From: Lachnospiraceae bacterium
GTDB lineage: Bacteria > Bacillota > Clostridia > Lachnospirales > Lachnospiraceae
Direction: 5' to 3'
DNA: 16,544 nt
NCBI GenBank assembly: GCA_900770785.1
Contig: CAAGLJ010000050.1
Location: 1 to 16,544, forward strand
Shown here: positions 1-7,345 of the stretch, piece by piece
Layout of the letters: the number at the start of each line of letters is the position of its first letter
How positions within the stretch are numbered: the stretch's first letter is position 1
Notes under the pieces: model-generated
Database searches by the model: none
The model's input: only the letters and a program-made list of their open reading frames with translations
Told to the model about the DNA's origin: nothing
Program-made: the position numbers and the translations under genes

Positions 1-110
1 GAGAACATTACAAAAAAATGCCGACAAAGTACGGTGCTTATTCAAGCACAAAAACCTAAATTACATAAAGCAATATGGTTATTGAGGATAGCGATATTTA
101 ATGGCCGGAG

Positions 111-147
111 TAATATAATAAATACAAGAATCAAAATGAGAAAGGAG
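111..147 (+). promoter_or_regulatory. Possible -10 element and strong RBS of the SPFH operon
   Basis: A perfect TATAAT lies at 114-119, and AAAGGAG at 141-147 stands 7 nt before the ATG at 155. No good -35 hexamer is found 15-19 bp upstream of the TATAAT; a TTGAGG at 82-87 is 26 bp away, which is too far. The ribosome binding site is convincing. The promoter is only suggested and may need an activator or an alternative sigma factor, or the gene may be read from an upstream promoter outside the window. Confidence 0.3.
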
Positions 148-154
148 TTTTATT

Positions 155-1561
155 ATGGGACTGATTAAAGCAGGAATGGGGGCATTAGGAGGTACGCTGG
201 CGGATCAGTGGAAGGAATTTTTCTATTGTGATGCTCTGGACAAGGAAGTATTGGTGGTGAAGGGACAAAAACGTACAGGTGGCCGATCCTCCAATACAAA
301 GGGAAATGACAACATTATATCCAATGGTTCAGGAATCGCTGTTGCCGATGGCCAGTGTATGATTATTGTAGAGCAGGGGAAAATTGTAGAGGTTTGTGCC
401 GAACCGGGTGAATTTACCTATGATACTTCTACAGAGCCCAGTATTTTTTCCGGCAGTCTGGGAGAGAGCATCAAAGATACCTTCCGCACTATCGGAAAGC
501 GCTTTGCATATGGTGGAGATACGGGCAAGGATCAGAGAGTATATTATTTTAATATCAAAGAAATTATGGACAACAAGTTTGGCACCCCTAATCCTGTTCC
601 TTTTCGTGTGGTGGATTCCAAAATCGGACTTGATGTGGATGTTTCCATCCGCTGTTCCGGTGTGTACTCTTACATGATTGCAGACCCGCTTTTATTTTAT
701 ACAAAGGTTTGCGGTAATGTAGAACGGGAATATACCAGAGAAGAAATTGACAGTCAGCTGAAAACGGAGTTTATCAGTGCCCTGCAGCCGGCCTTTGGGA
801 AACTTTCCGATCTGGAGCTTCGCCCCAATCAGATTGTTTCACACAATACGGAACTGGAAGAGGCTATGAATACGGCCCTTTCCACAAAATGGGGTGAACT
901 GCGGGGACTTAAGGTGGTCAGCATTGCTCTGGGTTCTGTTACCCTGCCGCCGGAGGATGCGGAGATGATTAAGCAGCTCCAGCGTACGGCAGTTTTGCAG
1001 AATCCCAATATGGCAGGTGCTACTCTGGTTGGTGCACAGGCAGATGCCATGAAAGCGGCTGCCTCCAATTCGGCAGGTGCCATGGCTGGTTTCATGGGGA
1101 TGGGAATGGCAATGAATGTGGGAGGAGGAATGAATGCCCAGAATCTGTTTGCAATGGGACAGCAGCAACAGGCCGCACAGCAACAGGCTGCTTCAGCAGC
1201 AGCGGATGGCTGGAAGTGTTCCTGCGGAACCATTGTGAGTGGAAAATTCTGTCCCGAATGTGGCAGTAAAAAGCCGGAGCCGGTACAGGCAGGTAGCTGG
1301 AAATGTAAGTGCGGGGCAGTAACAAGCGGAAAATTCTGCCCGGAATGTGGTTCACCTAAGCCTGAAGCGGATGGCTGGATCTGTTCCTGCAAAACGGTAA
1401 ATAAGGGAAAATTCTGCCAAAACTGTGGTTCAAAGAAACCTGCAGGTGTGCCTCAATATAAATGCGATAAATGTGGCTGGGAGCCGGAAAAAGGAGTAAA
1501 GCTGCCAAAATTCTGTCCTGAGTGCGGGGATCCCTTTGATGATGGTGATATCGTGGGATAA
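155..1561 (+). CDS. SPFH-domain protein with four C-terminal zinc ribbons (YdjI-like)
   Basis: This 468-residue protein has an N-terminal SPFH/virion-core-like domain (about residues 15-285), an Ala/Met/Gly/Gln-rich linker (about 287-351, including a QQQQAAQQQ stretch) and four zinc ribbons. Ribbon cysteines are 355/357/366/369, 384/386/395/398, 410/412/421/424 and 437/440/454/457. The first three use a C-x-C...CxxC knuckle and the last a CxxC...CxxC. There is no signal peptide or clear membrane span, so it probably acts on the cytoplasmic membrane face. The architecture matches B. subtilis YdjI, an SPFH protein that with YdjG and YdjH recruits the stress protein PspA to the membrane. The next two genes here resemble YdjG and YdjH, which supports the assignment. 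The start is fixed by AAAGGAG at 141-147. The scaffold function and the zinc binding are inferred from family and motif. Confidence 0.88.
   Translation: MGLIKAGMGALGGTLADQWKEFFYCDALDKEVLVVKGQKRTGGRSSNTKGNDNIISNGSGIAVADGQCMIIVEQGKIVEVCAEPGEFTYDTSTEPSIFSGSLGESIKDTFRTIGKRFAYGGDTGKDQRVYYFNIKEIMDNKFGTPNPVPFRVVDSKIGLDVDVSIRCSGVYSYMIADPLLFYTKVCGNVEREYTREEIDSQLKTEFISALQPAFGKLSDLELRPNQIVSHNTELEEAMNTALSTKWGELRGLKVVSIALGSVTLPPEDAEMIKQLQRTAVLQNPNMAGATLVGAQADAMKAAASNSAGAMAGFMGMGMAMNVGGGMNAQNLFAMGQQQQAAQQQAASAAADGWKCSCGTIVSGKFCPECGSKKPEPVQAGSWKCKCGAVTSGKFCPECGSPKPEADGWICSCKTVNKGKFCQNCGSKKPAGVPQYKCDKCGWEPEKGVKLPKFCPECGDPFDDGDIVG
1201..1441 (+). repeat. Tandem zinc-ribbon repeats visible at the DNA level
   Basis: Three successive zinc-ribbon units in the SPFH gene share an identical 11-mer, GGAAAATTCTG, at 1241-1251, 1328-1338 and 1406-1416, so the unit spacing is 87 and then 78 bp. 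The front of unit 3 (1366-1390) matches the front of unit 1 (1201-1225) at 23 of 25 bases, more closely than either matches unit 2. This points to duplication or gene conversion between units. The fourth ribbon, ending near 1530, has diverged and is not part of the DNA repeat. Confidence 0.75.
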
Positions 1562-1640
1562 AGGATAAATATTAGCGATTACGACAAGCAAGATAGTAAA
1601 GACAACAGAATAATATATCAAAAGAGAAGGAGTGAGTGAA

Positions 1641-2726
1641 TTGCCTGGATTACAAGAATATAAATGCCCATGCTGTGGTGGTGCTATTGCATTCGACAGT
1701 ACGCTGCAAAAAATGAAGTGCCCGTTCTGTGATACAGAGTTTGAAATGGAAGCACTGGCAGCCTATGACAGTGAGCTGCAACAGGAGCAGGCGGATGATA
1801 TGACCTGGGAGACCTCTGCCGGTACCCAGTGGCAGGATGGAGAAACAGACGGATTTAAGACCTACGTCTGTAAATCCTGTGGTGGTGAAATTGTGGGAGA
1901 TGAGAATACAGCAGCTACCTCCTGTCCCTTCTGTGGAAATCCTGTGGTTATGATGGGGCAGTTCGCAGGTGCCTTGAAGCCGGACTATGTCATTCCCTTT
2001 AAACTGGATAAAAAAGCGGCAAAGGCGGCATTGAACAGGCATTACCAGGGCAAGCGGCTTCTGCCGAAGGTATTCAAGGATCAGAATCATATCGATGAGA
2101 TCAAGGGGATATACGTTCCTTTCTGGCTTTTTGATGCAGATGCAAAGGCCAGTATTCGTTATAAGGGAACCCGGGTTCGTGCCTGGAGTGACAGTGATTA
2201 TGACTATACAGAGACCTCCTATTATTCGATTGTTCGAGGCGGTGACGTTGGCTTTGAGCGGGTTCCTGTGGATGGCTCTACCAAAATGGCAGATGATTTG
2301 ATGGAATCCATTGAACCCTTTGATTTCTCCGGGGCAGTAGATTTTCAGACGGCCTATCTGGCCGGATACCTGGCAGATAAATATGATGTGGATGCCGGGC
2401 AGAGTATTGAACGGGCTAACCAGAGGATTAAGAAAAGTACAGAAGATACCTTTGCGGCTACGGTTAAGGGATATACAACCGTTATGCCGGAATTTACAAA
2501 CATCCGTCTGCAGAACGGAAAAGCAAAATATGCACTTTATCCGGTATGGCTTTTGAATACTACATGGCAGGGACATAACTACACCTTTGCCATGAATGGA
2601 CAGACAGGAAAGTTTGTGGGTGACATGCCTATGGATAAAGGTGCATTTATGAGATGGCTGTTAGGGCTTTGGAGCATTACCAGTGTTGTGGTTTTTGTAA
2701 TCAGCTGTCTGATGTGGCTGCTGTAA
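1641..2726 (+). CDS. Double zinc-ribbon protein with C-terminal membrane anchor (YdjG-like)
   Basis: I place the start at TTG 1641, because AAGGAG at 1627-1632 is 8 nt before it; the in-frame GTG at 1632 overlaps that site. From there the protein has 361 residues. It opens with one zinc ribbon (C9/C12 and C27/C30), followed by a second (C77/C80 and C95/C98). A soluble region rich in aromatic residues spans about 115-325, and one hydrophobic segment (about 337-361) ends the protein like a tail anchor. This order matches B. subtilis YdjG, a partner of YdjH and YdjI in PspA membrane recruitment. The gene lies 79 bp after the SPFH gene and 13 bp before the TPM gene, in one apparent operon. Zinc binding is inferred from the cysteines; the biochemical role of the middle domain is not known to me. 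Confidence 0.85.
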   Translation: MPGLQEYKCPCCGGAIAFDSTLQKMKCPFCDTEFEMEALAAYDSELQQEQADDMTWETSAGTQWQDGETDGFKTYVCKSCGGEIVGDENTAATSCPFCGNPVVMMGQFAGALKPDYVIPFKLDKKAAKAALNRHYQGKRLLPKVFKDQNHIDEIKGIYVPFWLFDADAKASIRYKGTRVRAWSDSDYDYTETSYYSIVRGGDVGFERVPVDGSTKMADDLMESIEPFDFSGAVDFQTAYLAGYLADKYDVDAGQSIERANQRIKKSTEDTFAATVKGYTTVMPEFTNIRLQNGKAKYALYPVWLLNTTWQGHNYTFAMNGQTGKFVGDMPMDKGAFMRWLLGLWSITSVVVFVISCLMWLL

Positions 2727-2739
2727 GGAGGTGCAGACG

Positions 2740-3666
2740 ATGAAAAGACGAATTTCAGCTATTTTACTTATATTTATTTTATGTACCTTTTACAGTATAC
2801 CGGTGTTGGCGGCAGAGACCGAATACGTTGTGGCTGAGCCGGAGAATATTATTGCTGATACAGCGGCAATGATGTCCTGGGAAGAGGGGGAAATAGCTTC
2901 CCCTGAAGAGACAGGTGCAAATAACACTATTCTTTTACAGGAAAAGACAAGAGTAGTGGATATGGCGGATTTGCTGAGCGATTCAGAGGAGTCTTCTTTG
3001 CTCTTTAAACTGGATGAAATCAGTGAACGACAGCAGTTTGACGTGGTTGTGGTGACGGTTGACTCTCTGGATGGGAAGACACCCACAGCCTATGCCGATG
3101 ATTTTTATGATTACAACGGCTATGGCTTCGGAGCAGAATATGATGGTGTGCTGCTGCTGGTGAGCATGGAGGAACGGGATTGGAGTATTTCCACCTGTGG
3201 ATATGGCATTACCGCACTTACGGATGCGGGACAGGAATATATTTCCGAAAACTTCATACCCCAATTAAGCAGTGGGGATTATGCGGGGGCATTTAATACT
3301 TTTGCAGATTTATGTGATGAATTTGTGACACAGGCAAAAAACAAAAACCCCTATGATGTTGGCAATATGCCAAAAGGGCCCTTACCACTTGGAAGGAATC
3401 TCATTATTGCTCTTGTGTCAGGTTTGCTGGTAGCCCTTGTAGGAACCGGTATCATGAAAGGGCAGCTGAAGTCTGTGCATGCCAAGGCAGCAGCAGGCGA
3501 TTATATGAAAAAGGGCAGCCTGAATATCAGGGAGTCGAGAGATACTTTCCTTTATAAGCATACGGATCGCAGGGCGAAACCGAAGGAAAGCAGCTCAAGC
3601 GGCGGATCCAGTACACATACCTCTTCCTCTGGCAGAACCCATGGCGGTTCCAGCGGAAAGTTCTAG
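2740..3666 (+). CDS. TPM-domain secreted/membrane protein (YdjH-like)
   Basis: ATG 2740 is chosen over the in-frame GTG at 2731 because AAGGAGG at 2725-2731 lies 8 nt upstream. The 308-residue product starts with a signal peptide (positive KRR, hydrophobic core, cleavage probably near residues 24-25). A TPM (TLP18.3/Psb32/MOLO-1) domain covers about residues 70-197, with the typical opening VVDMADLLS at 72-80. A membrane span follows at about 217-239. The tail is basic and then Ser/Gly-rich (284-308), as is common at the C-termini of bacterial TPM proteins. With a cleaved signal peptide the TPM domain would be outside and the tail inside. Its position next to SPFH and zinc-ribbon genes matches ydjGHI of B. 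subtilis, where the three proteins act together on the membrane. Confidence 0.85.
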   Translation: MKRRISAILLIFILCTFYSIPVLAAETEYVVAEPENIIADTAAMMSWEEGEIASPEETGANNTILLQEKTRVVDMADLLSDSEESSLLFKLDEISERQQFDVVVVTVDSLDGKTPTAYADDFYDYNGYGFGAEYDGVLLLVSMEERDWSISTCGYGITALTDAGQEYISENFIPQLSSGDYAGAFNTFADLCDEFVTQAKNKNPYDVGNMPKGPLPLGRNLIIALVSGLLVALVGTGIMKGQLKSVHAKAAAGDYMKKGSLNIRESRDTFLYKHTDRRAKPKESSSSGGSSTHTSSSGRTHGGSSGKF

Positions 3667-3742
3667 TGTGCTGTGATATCGGTTTTCAGCCAGACAGTAC
3701 ATTAGTATTCTGGAAGGGATGTATTAAGAAGGAGTCTGCGAA

Positions 3743-5374
3743 ATGATAAAAAATACGAAAAAGCATCAGAAAAGGATGGCCTGGCTTTTGCTTGTCCTGC
3801 TAGTTCTCACAGGCTGTACGGCCGGAAAGGAAGCAGGAGACGCTGACCGCAAGGAGAAGTACAATACCGAAACTACAGCAGAGATTCAGTCAGAAGCTGA
3901 TGGAGAGGGTTTGGCAGCAGATGGTCAGGAGAGTAATCTGAAAAAGGCTGTAACGCCAATCGGTGTAGAAACAGGACATTATTATGATTATTATTGGGAC
4001 GACGTTTTTGACAATATTACAGCAAGTGTAAAATACCCCTATATGAATCTGAGTGATGAGGACAGGAAAGCGTATCCTGAATTGGAGCAGGCTGTTACCC
4101 AGCTGATGGAGGAGAGAAAGGAAAGCTGCCTGAAGCTGTATTCAGAGGCGATTCAGACAGGTGCGGGTTATTTTACGGAGGATAGAGAGTATACAGATTC
4201 ATTTGAGGTTTCAGAAACGGTTACCGTAAGAAGAGCAGACACCAGAGTCTTAAGTCTGATGCTGGATGGATACTATTATGTGGGAGGGGCACATGGATAC
4301 CCGTACAATATGGGAGCAGCTTTTGATACGGAAACGGGGAAGAGACTGGCACTTACAGATGTGATAACCGATATGGAGCTGCTTCCAGAAGCGGTAGAGA
4401 AGGAGCTGGAAACTTTCTGGGATATGGAGTATTTCTATGAAAATCTGGATATGGCTACTTTTTTCCAGGAATATCTTGATGATGTTCAATGGGTTCTGGA
4501 TTATCATGGCATTACCTTTTATTTTAATCCCTATGAGATTGCTCCCTATGCATCAGGTATTTCAAACGTTACCATTTCCTTTGCGGATTACCCGGAACTT
4601 TTTCACCAGGAATATCAGGAGATTCCTAAAAGCTATGGTGTGGAACTTTCTCCGGGAGGAAAATTCTATTATGATGTGGATGGGGACGAAAGGCTGGATA
4701 CCCTCATTATTTCTGCTGCAAAGGGAGAAGAAGAGAATTACGAATCACAGACCATTCGGATTAATGATGCAGAGTATGAGGAAGATTCAGGAATCTATGA
4801 GATTGAGCCTGTACTGGTGCATACCACAGAAGGAAGAAATTATCTGTATGTGGGACAGCAGTATCCCGACGATTTCTGGGTCTATTCGATTTATGACGTA
4901 AGCGATGGTTCTGTTGAAAAGATTGATGTTGTGTACTCCGGTCGCCACAGCATCATCAAATGGGAAGAGGAATATTATGCACGCCAGGTTCTGACGGATC
5001 CGCAGAATTTTCTTTTAGATACCTTTACACAGATGCTGGGAACCGCTTACGGCTACAACATTTACCAGGTGGGAACAGACGGACTTCCCGTAAAGGAGCA
5101 TGACTGGTATTATATAGGTAGTGAGATAGAATTTACAATGCAAAAAGACCTTACCGTAGCTGTGGTAGATGAAGAGGGAAAGACAACAGGAGAGACTGAG
5201 GTAAAAACAGGAGCTAAGGTACGTTATTACCGGACGGATGGAGAAAACTGGGCGGATATTTTACTTTCGGATGGAAGGATTGGAAGAGTATTTCCTGAAT
5301 ACTCAAACGGATACTGGACAGTAGATGGCATTGATGTGGAAGAGGTATTTGAAGGGATTATTTTTGGCGGATAA
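3743..5374 (+). CDS. Lipoprotein with DUF3298/RsiV-like ectodomain and C-terminal SH3-like region
   Basis: The N-terminus has basic residues, a hydrophobic core and the lipobox LTGC with Cys25, so the 543-residue protein is probably a membrane-anchored lipoprotein. After a low-complexity linker (about 28-70), residues about 75-295 resemble the DUF4163/DUF3298 pair found in RsiV (lysozyme-sensing anti-sigma factor) and PdaC. The GGAHG motif at 181-185 and the following AAFDTETGKRL stretch are typical. DVDGDERLD at 311-319 looks like a calcium-binding or FG-GAP-type loop. Residues about 470-525 resemble an SH3-like fold. No catalytic domain is evident. The SD AGAAGGAG at 3727-3734 supports the start. 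It lies 76 bp after the TPM gene with no terminator between, so it probably belongs to the same operon. A ligand-sensing role outside the membrane is inference only. Confidence 0.7.
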   Translation: MIKNTKKHQKRMAWLLLVLLVLTGCTAGKEAGDADRKEKYNTETTAEIQSEADGEGLAADGQESNLKKAVTPIGVETGHYYDYYWDDVFDNITASVKYPYMNLSDEDRKAYPELEQAVTQLMEERKESCLKLYSEAIQTGAGYFTEDREYTDSFEVSETVTVRRADTRVLSLMLDGYYYVGGAHGYPYNMGAAFDTETGKRLALTDVITDMELLPEAVEKELETFWDMEYFYENLDMATFFQEYLDDVQWVLDYHGITFYFNPYEIAPYASGISNVTISFADYPELFHQEYQEIPKSYGVELSPGGKFYYDVDGDERLDTLIISAAKGEEENYESQTIRINDAEYEEDSGIYEIEPVLVHTTEGRNYLYVGQQYPDDFWVYSIYDVSDGSVEKIDVVYSGRHSIIKWEEEYYARQVLTDPQNFLLDTFTQMLGTAYGYNIYQVGTDGLPVKEHDWYYIGSEIEFTMQKDLTVAVVDEEGKTTGETEVKTGAKVRYYRTDGENWADILLSDGRIGRVFPEYSNGYWTVDGIDVEEVFEGIIFGG

Positions 5375-5470
5375 AACAGCCACCGTAAGGACAGGTAAGG
5401 GGATTGACTTTTCCGGGAAGTTTTAGCGTTAGCTGACTGCCAAGTAAAGGTGAGAAAGGTAAAAAGAGTG

Positions 5471-6136
5471 ATGAAAGATACATCTTCAGGAGCAATGGGA
5501 ATATTGGGCCTGGCAGGGGCAGCAATTATATTTTTTGTTATGCGAAAATTTTTCCCGGCGCTTTCAATGATTCTGCTGATTATTTTAGGCATCCTCCTGC
5601 TTCTGGTAGTAGTGCTGGTTGTATTGGTCATCTTTTTTTCCAGACAGAAGCCGGAGGAAAAAGAGGATAGTAAAGCATCAGCGGACAGGAAGGCGATTCT
5701 GACCAGAGGGCATTCCAATCTTATGGAAATAAGGCGTCTGGCAGTACGGGTCAGGAATTCGCAGATTCGTGCATTAAGCGAAGAAATTTGCCGGACTGCC
5801 GACCAAATTATTAGAACGCTCAAAAGTCAGCCGGAGGATATTCCTACAGTTCGTCAATTTCTCAACTACTATTTACCCACTATGGGAAGTATTCTTACGA
5901 AATATGTTCGAGTGCAGGAAAGTGGTGTACCGACAGCGGATTTGGAGGAAAGTGCCATAGCCTGTCTGGGAAATATCAAAAATGCTATGGAGAAGCAGTA
6001 TGCAAATCTGTTTGAAGACGATATATTGGATTTGACGGTGGAAATGGAGGTACTGACACTGGCCTGTAAGCGGGACGGCCTGCTGGTGGATGAGGATTTT
6101 CGGGACGACGGACAAGACATAACTTTGACTTTATAA
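5471..6136 (+). CDS. XpaC-like membrane protein (5-bromo-4-chloroindolyl phosphate hydrolysis family)
   Basis: An in-frame GTG at 5450 has almost no SD. ATG 5471 has GAAAGG at 5454-5459, 11 nt upstream, and is preferred, giving 221 residues; the start is uncertain. Two closely spaced hydrophobic segments (about 11-24 and 30-56) are followed by a charged linker and a helical cytoplasmic domain (about 85-205). That domain carries the family-like stretch RQFLNYYLPTM at 128-138 and ILDLTVEMEVL at 185-195. This fits the XpaC/Halogen_Hydrol family, which in many Bacillota sits next to a TelA (toxic-anion resistance) gene. No telA is present here. The family name comes from an old phenotype and the molecular function is unknown. 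As the last gene before the terminator, it probably belongs to the YdjGHI-like envelope cluster. Confidence 0.72.
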   Translation: MKDTSSGAMGILGLAGAAIIFFVMRKFFPALSMILLIILGILLLLVVVLVVLVIFFSRQKPEEKEDSKASADRKAILTRGHSNLMEIRRLAVRVRNSQIRALSEEICRTADQIIRTLKSQPEDIPTVRQFLNYYLPTMGSILTKYVRVQESGVPTADLEESAIACLGNIKNAMEKQYANLFEDDILDLTVEMEVLTLACKRDGLLVDEDFRDDGQDITLTL

Positions 6137-6205
6137 TTCAGAGACAGTCTATATTCCGGGATGGAGCGATGAATATGGGGAAGCGAAAGATATGCCCGGC
6201 TAAAT

Positions 6206-6257
6206 AAAACAACGGCCACTTTGACCTTTGTGATTAGGTCAAAGCGGCCGTTGTTTT
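6206..6257. terminator. Bidirectional rho-independent terminator between convergent operons
   Basis: Arms at 6206-6227 and 6236-6257 form a 22-bp inverted repeat with a single A/C mismatch and an 8-nt loop (6228-6235). On the + strand the stem ends in a T run (6254-6258). On the - strand the complement of the AAAA at 6206-6209 gives a U run. It therefore suits both the SPFH-XpaC operon and nrdAB. The last base of the repeat coincides with the last base of the nrdB stop codon, so the nrd transcript enters the hairpin immediately after translation ends. Confidence 0.92.
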
Positions 6258-7300
6258 TATAAATCGTCTATCAGGGCACTGCTCTTAGCGTAGGCTGTAC
6301 TTCTGGCCTCGAAGAAATCGGTTTTGATGGTATTGGCATTGGAATACTGGGATACCCAGGTCATGCTGACCGGCTCTGTCTGGTAGCCCTCATAAATAGG
6401 GTCAAGACCGATGTTTCGGCATCTGAGGTTGCCCAGATAGCGGATATAGTCGGTAATCATTTCCCTGGTCAGTCCCTGAATGTCATCTCCAATTACATAA
6501 TGTCCCCATTTAATCTCCTGTTCGCAGCCCTCCTTAATCATTTTACGGTAGGTATCCAGCCTGTCTGGAGTGAACAGCTCGGGATGTTCCTTTTTTAACT
6601 CCAGGAGAATATTGGAAAACAGCCAGAGATGGGTATTCTCATCCCGGTTAATGTACCGGATTTCCTGGACGGAGCCAGGCATACGGTTGTTTCTGGCCAG
6701 ATTGTAAAAGAACATAAAGCCGCTGTAAAAATACACTCCCTCCAGGATATAGTTGGCAATAATGGTTCTTACCAGCATTTCCATGCTCTTATCCTGCTGA
6801 AAATCATTATATAGATTGCCGATAAATTCATTACGGGAAAGCAGATGCTCATCCTCCTTCCACTGATAAAGGACGCTGCTTCTTTCCTGAGGCTCACAGA
6901 TGGTATCCAGCATATAGCTGTAGCTTTGGCTGTGAACCGCCTCCTGAAAGGTCTGGATGGAAAGGCACAGGTTTACTTCATTAGCCGTAATGTACTGGCT
7001 GATGTTAGGCAGATTAGCGGTCTGGATACTGTCCAGAAAGATCAGAAAGGAGAGTATCTTATCATAAGCTCTCTTTTCTGCCTTGGGAAGAAGACGATAG
7101 TCCTTCACATCCATTCCCAGATTGATTTCCTCAGGAATCCAGAAATTATTCATGGCCTGACGGTACCAGTCGCTGACCCATTTATATTTCATATTGTTAA
7201 AATCGTTTAGATTGGTGGTGTTGCCTCCCACCATTTTACGTTCTCGGACATCCGTATCCCCCTCTGGATTAAAAAGGGGCTTTCTGGTTAATTCTGACAT
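6257..7300 (-). CDS. nrdB: Class Ia ribonucleotide reductase, beta subunit (tyrosyl-radical protein)
   Basis: NrdB carries the diiron centre and stable tyrosyl radical that start nucleotide reduction in NrdA. The 347-residue protein has all expected ligands: D90, E120, H123, E187, E221 and H224, with the radical tyrosine at Y127 in ExxHxxxY. This corresponds to E. coli D84/E115/H118/E204/E238/H241 and Y122, so it is not a tyrosine-less class Ic enzyme. The C-terminal tail, with Y337 and ending LIDDL, is the part that normally docks to NrdA. The start is supported by AGGAAAGG on the minus strand with about 8 nt spacing. It lies 45 bp downstream of nrdA with no terminator between, so the two genes are almost certainly co-transcribed. 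The enzyme needs oxygen to form its radical, which is notable if the host is an anaerobe. Confidence 0.97.
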   Translation of the reverse strand: MSELTRKPLFNPEGDTDVRERKMVGGNTTNLNDFNNMKYKWVSDWYRQAMNNFWIPEEINLGMDVKDYRLLPKAEKRAYDKILSFLIFLDSIQTANLPNISQYITANEVNLCLSIQTFQEAVHSQSYSYMLDTICEPQERSSVLYQWKEDEHLLSRNEFIGNLYNDFQQDKSMEMLVRTIIANYILEGVYFYSGFMFFYNLARNNRMPGSVQEIRYINRDENTHLWLFSNILLELKKEHPELFTPDRLDTYRKMIKEGCEQEIKWGHYVIGDDIQGLTREMITDYIRYLGNLRCRNIGLDPIYEGYQTEPVSMTWVSQYSNANTIKTDFFEARSTAYAKSSALIDDL

Positions 7301-7345
7301 AATCCTTTCCTTTCCTGCTTTGAAAATATATTTTTACTGTCGGTG

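Noticed and set aside
34..49. Small hairpin GTGCTT-ATTC-AAGCAC near the left edge
   Set aside because: The stem is only 6 bp and no T run follows on either strand, so it is not supported as a terminator; chance occurrence is likely.
1650..2576. 308-codon open frame on the minus strand, antisense to the YdjG-like gene
   Set aside because: It lies fully opposite a gene with recognisable zinc ribbons, its translation shows no domain, and it has no convincing start context. It is a frame shadow.
3667..3742. Possible terminator or promoter between the TPM and lipoprotein genes (CCAGA...TCTGG)
   Set aside because: The 5-bp arms have a 14-nt loop and no T run, and no good -35/-10 pair was found, so the genes are treated as co-transcribed.
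5450..5470. Upstream GTG start for the XpaC-like gene
   Set aside because: There is almost no SD before GTG 5450, whereas ATG 5471 has GAAAGG upstream, and the extra seven residues add no family feature. The choice remains uncertain.
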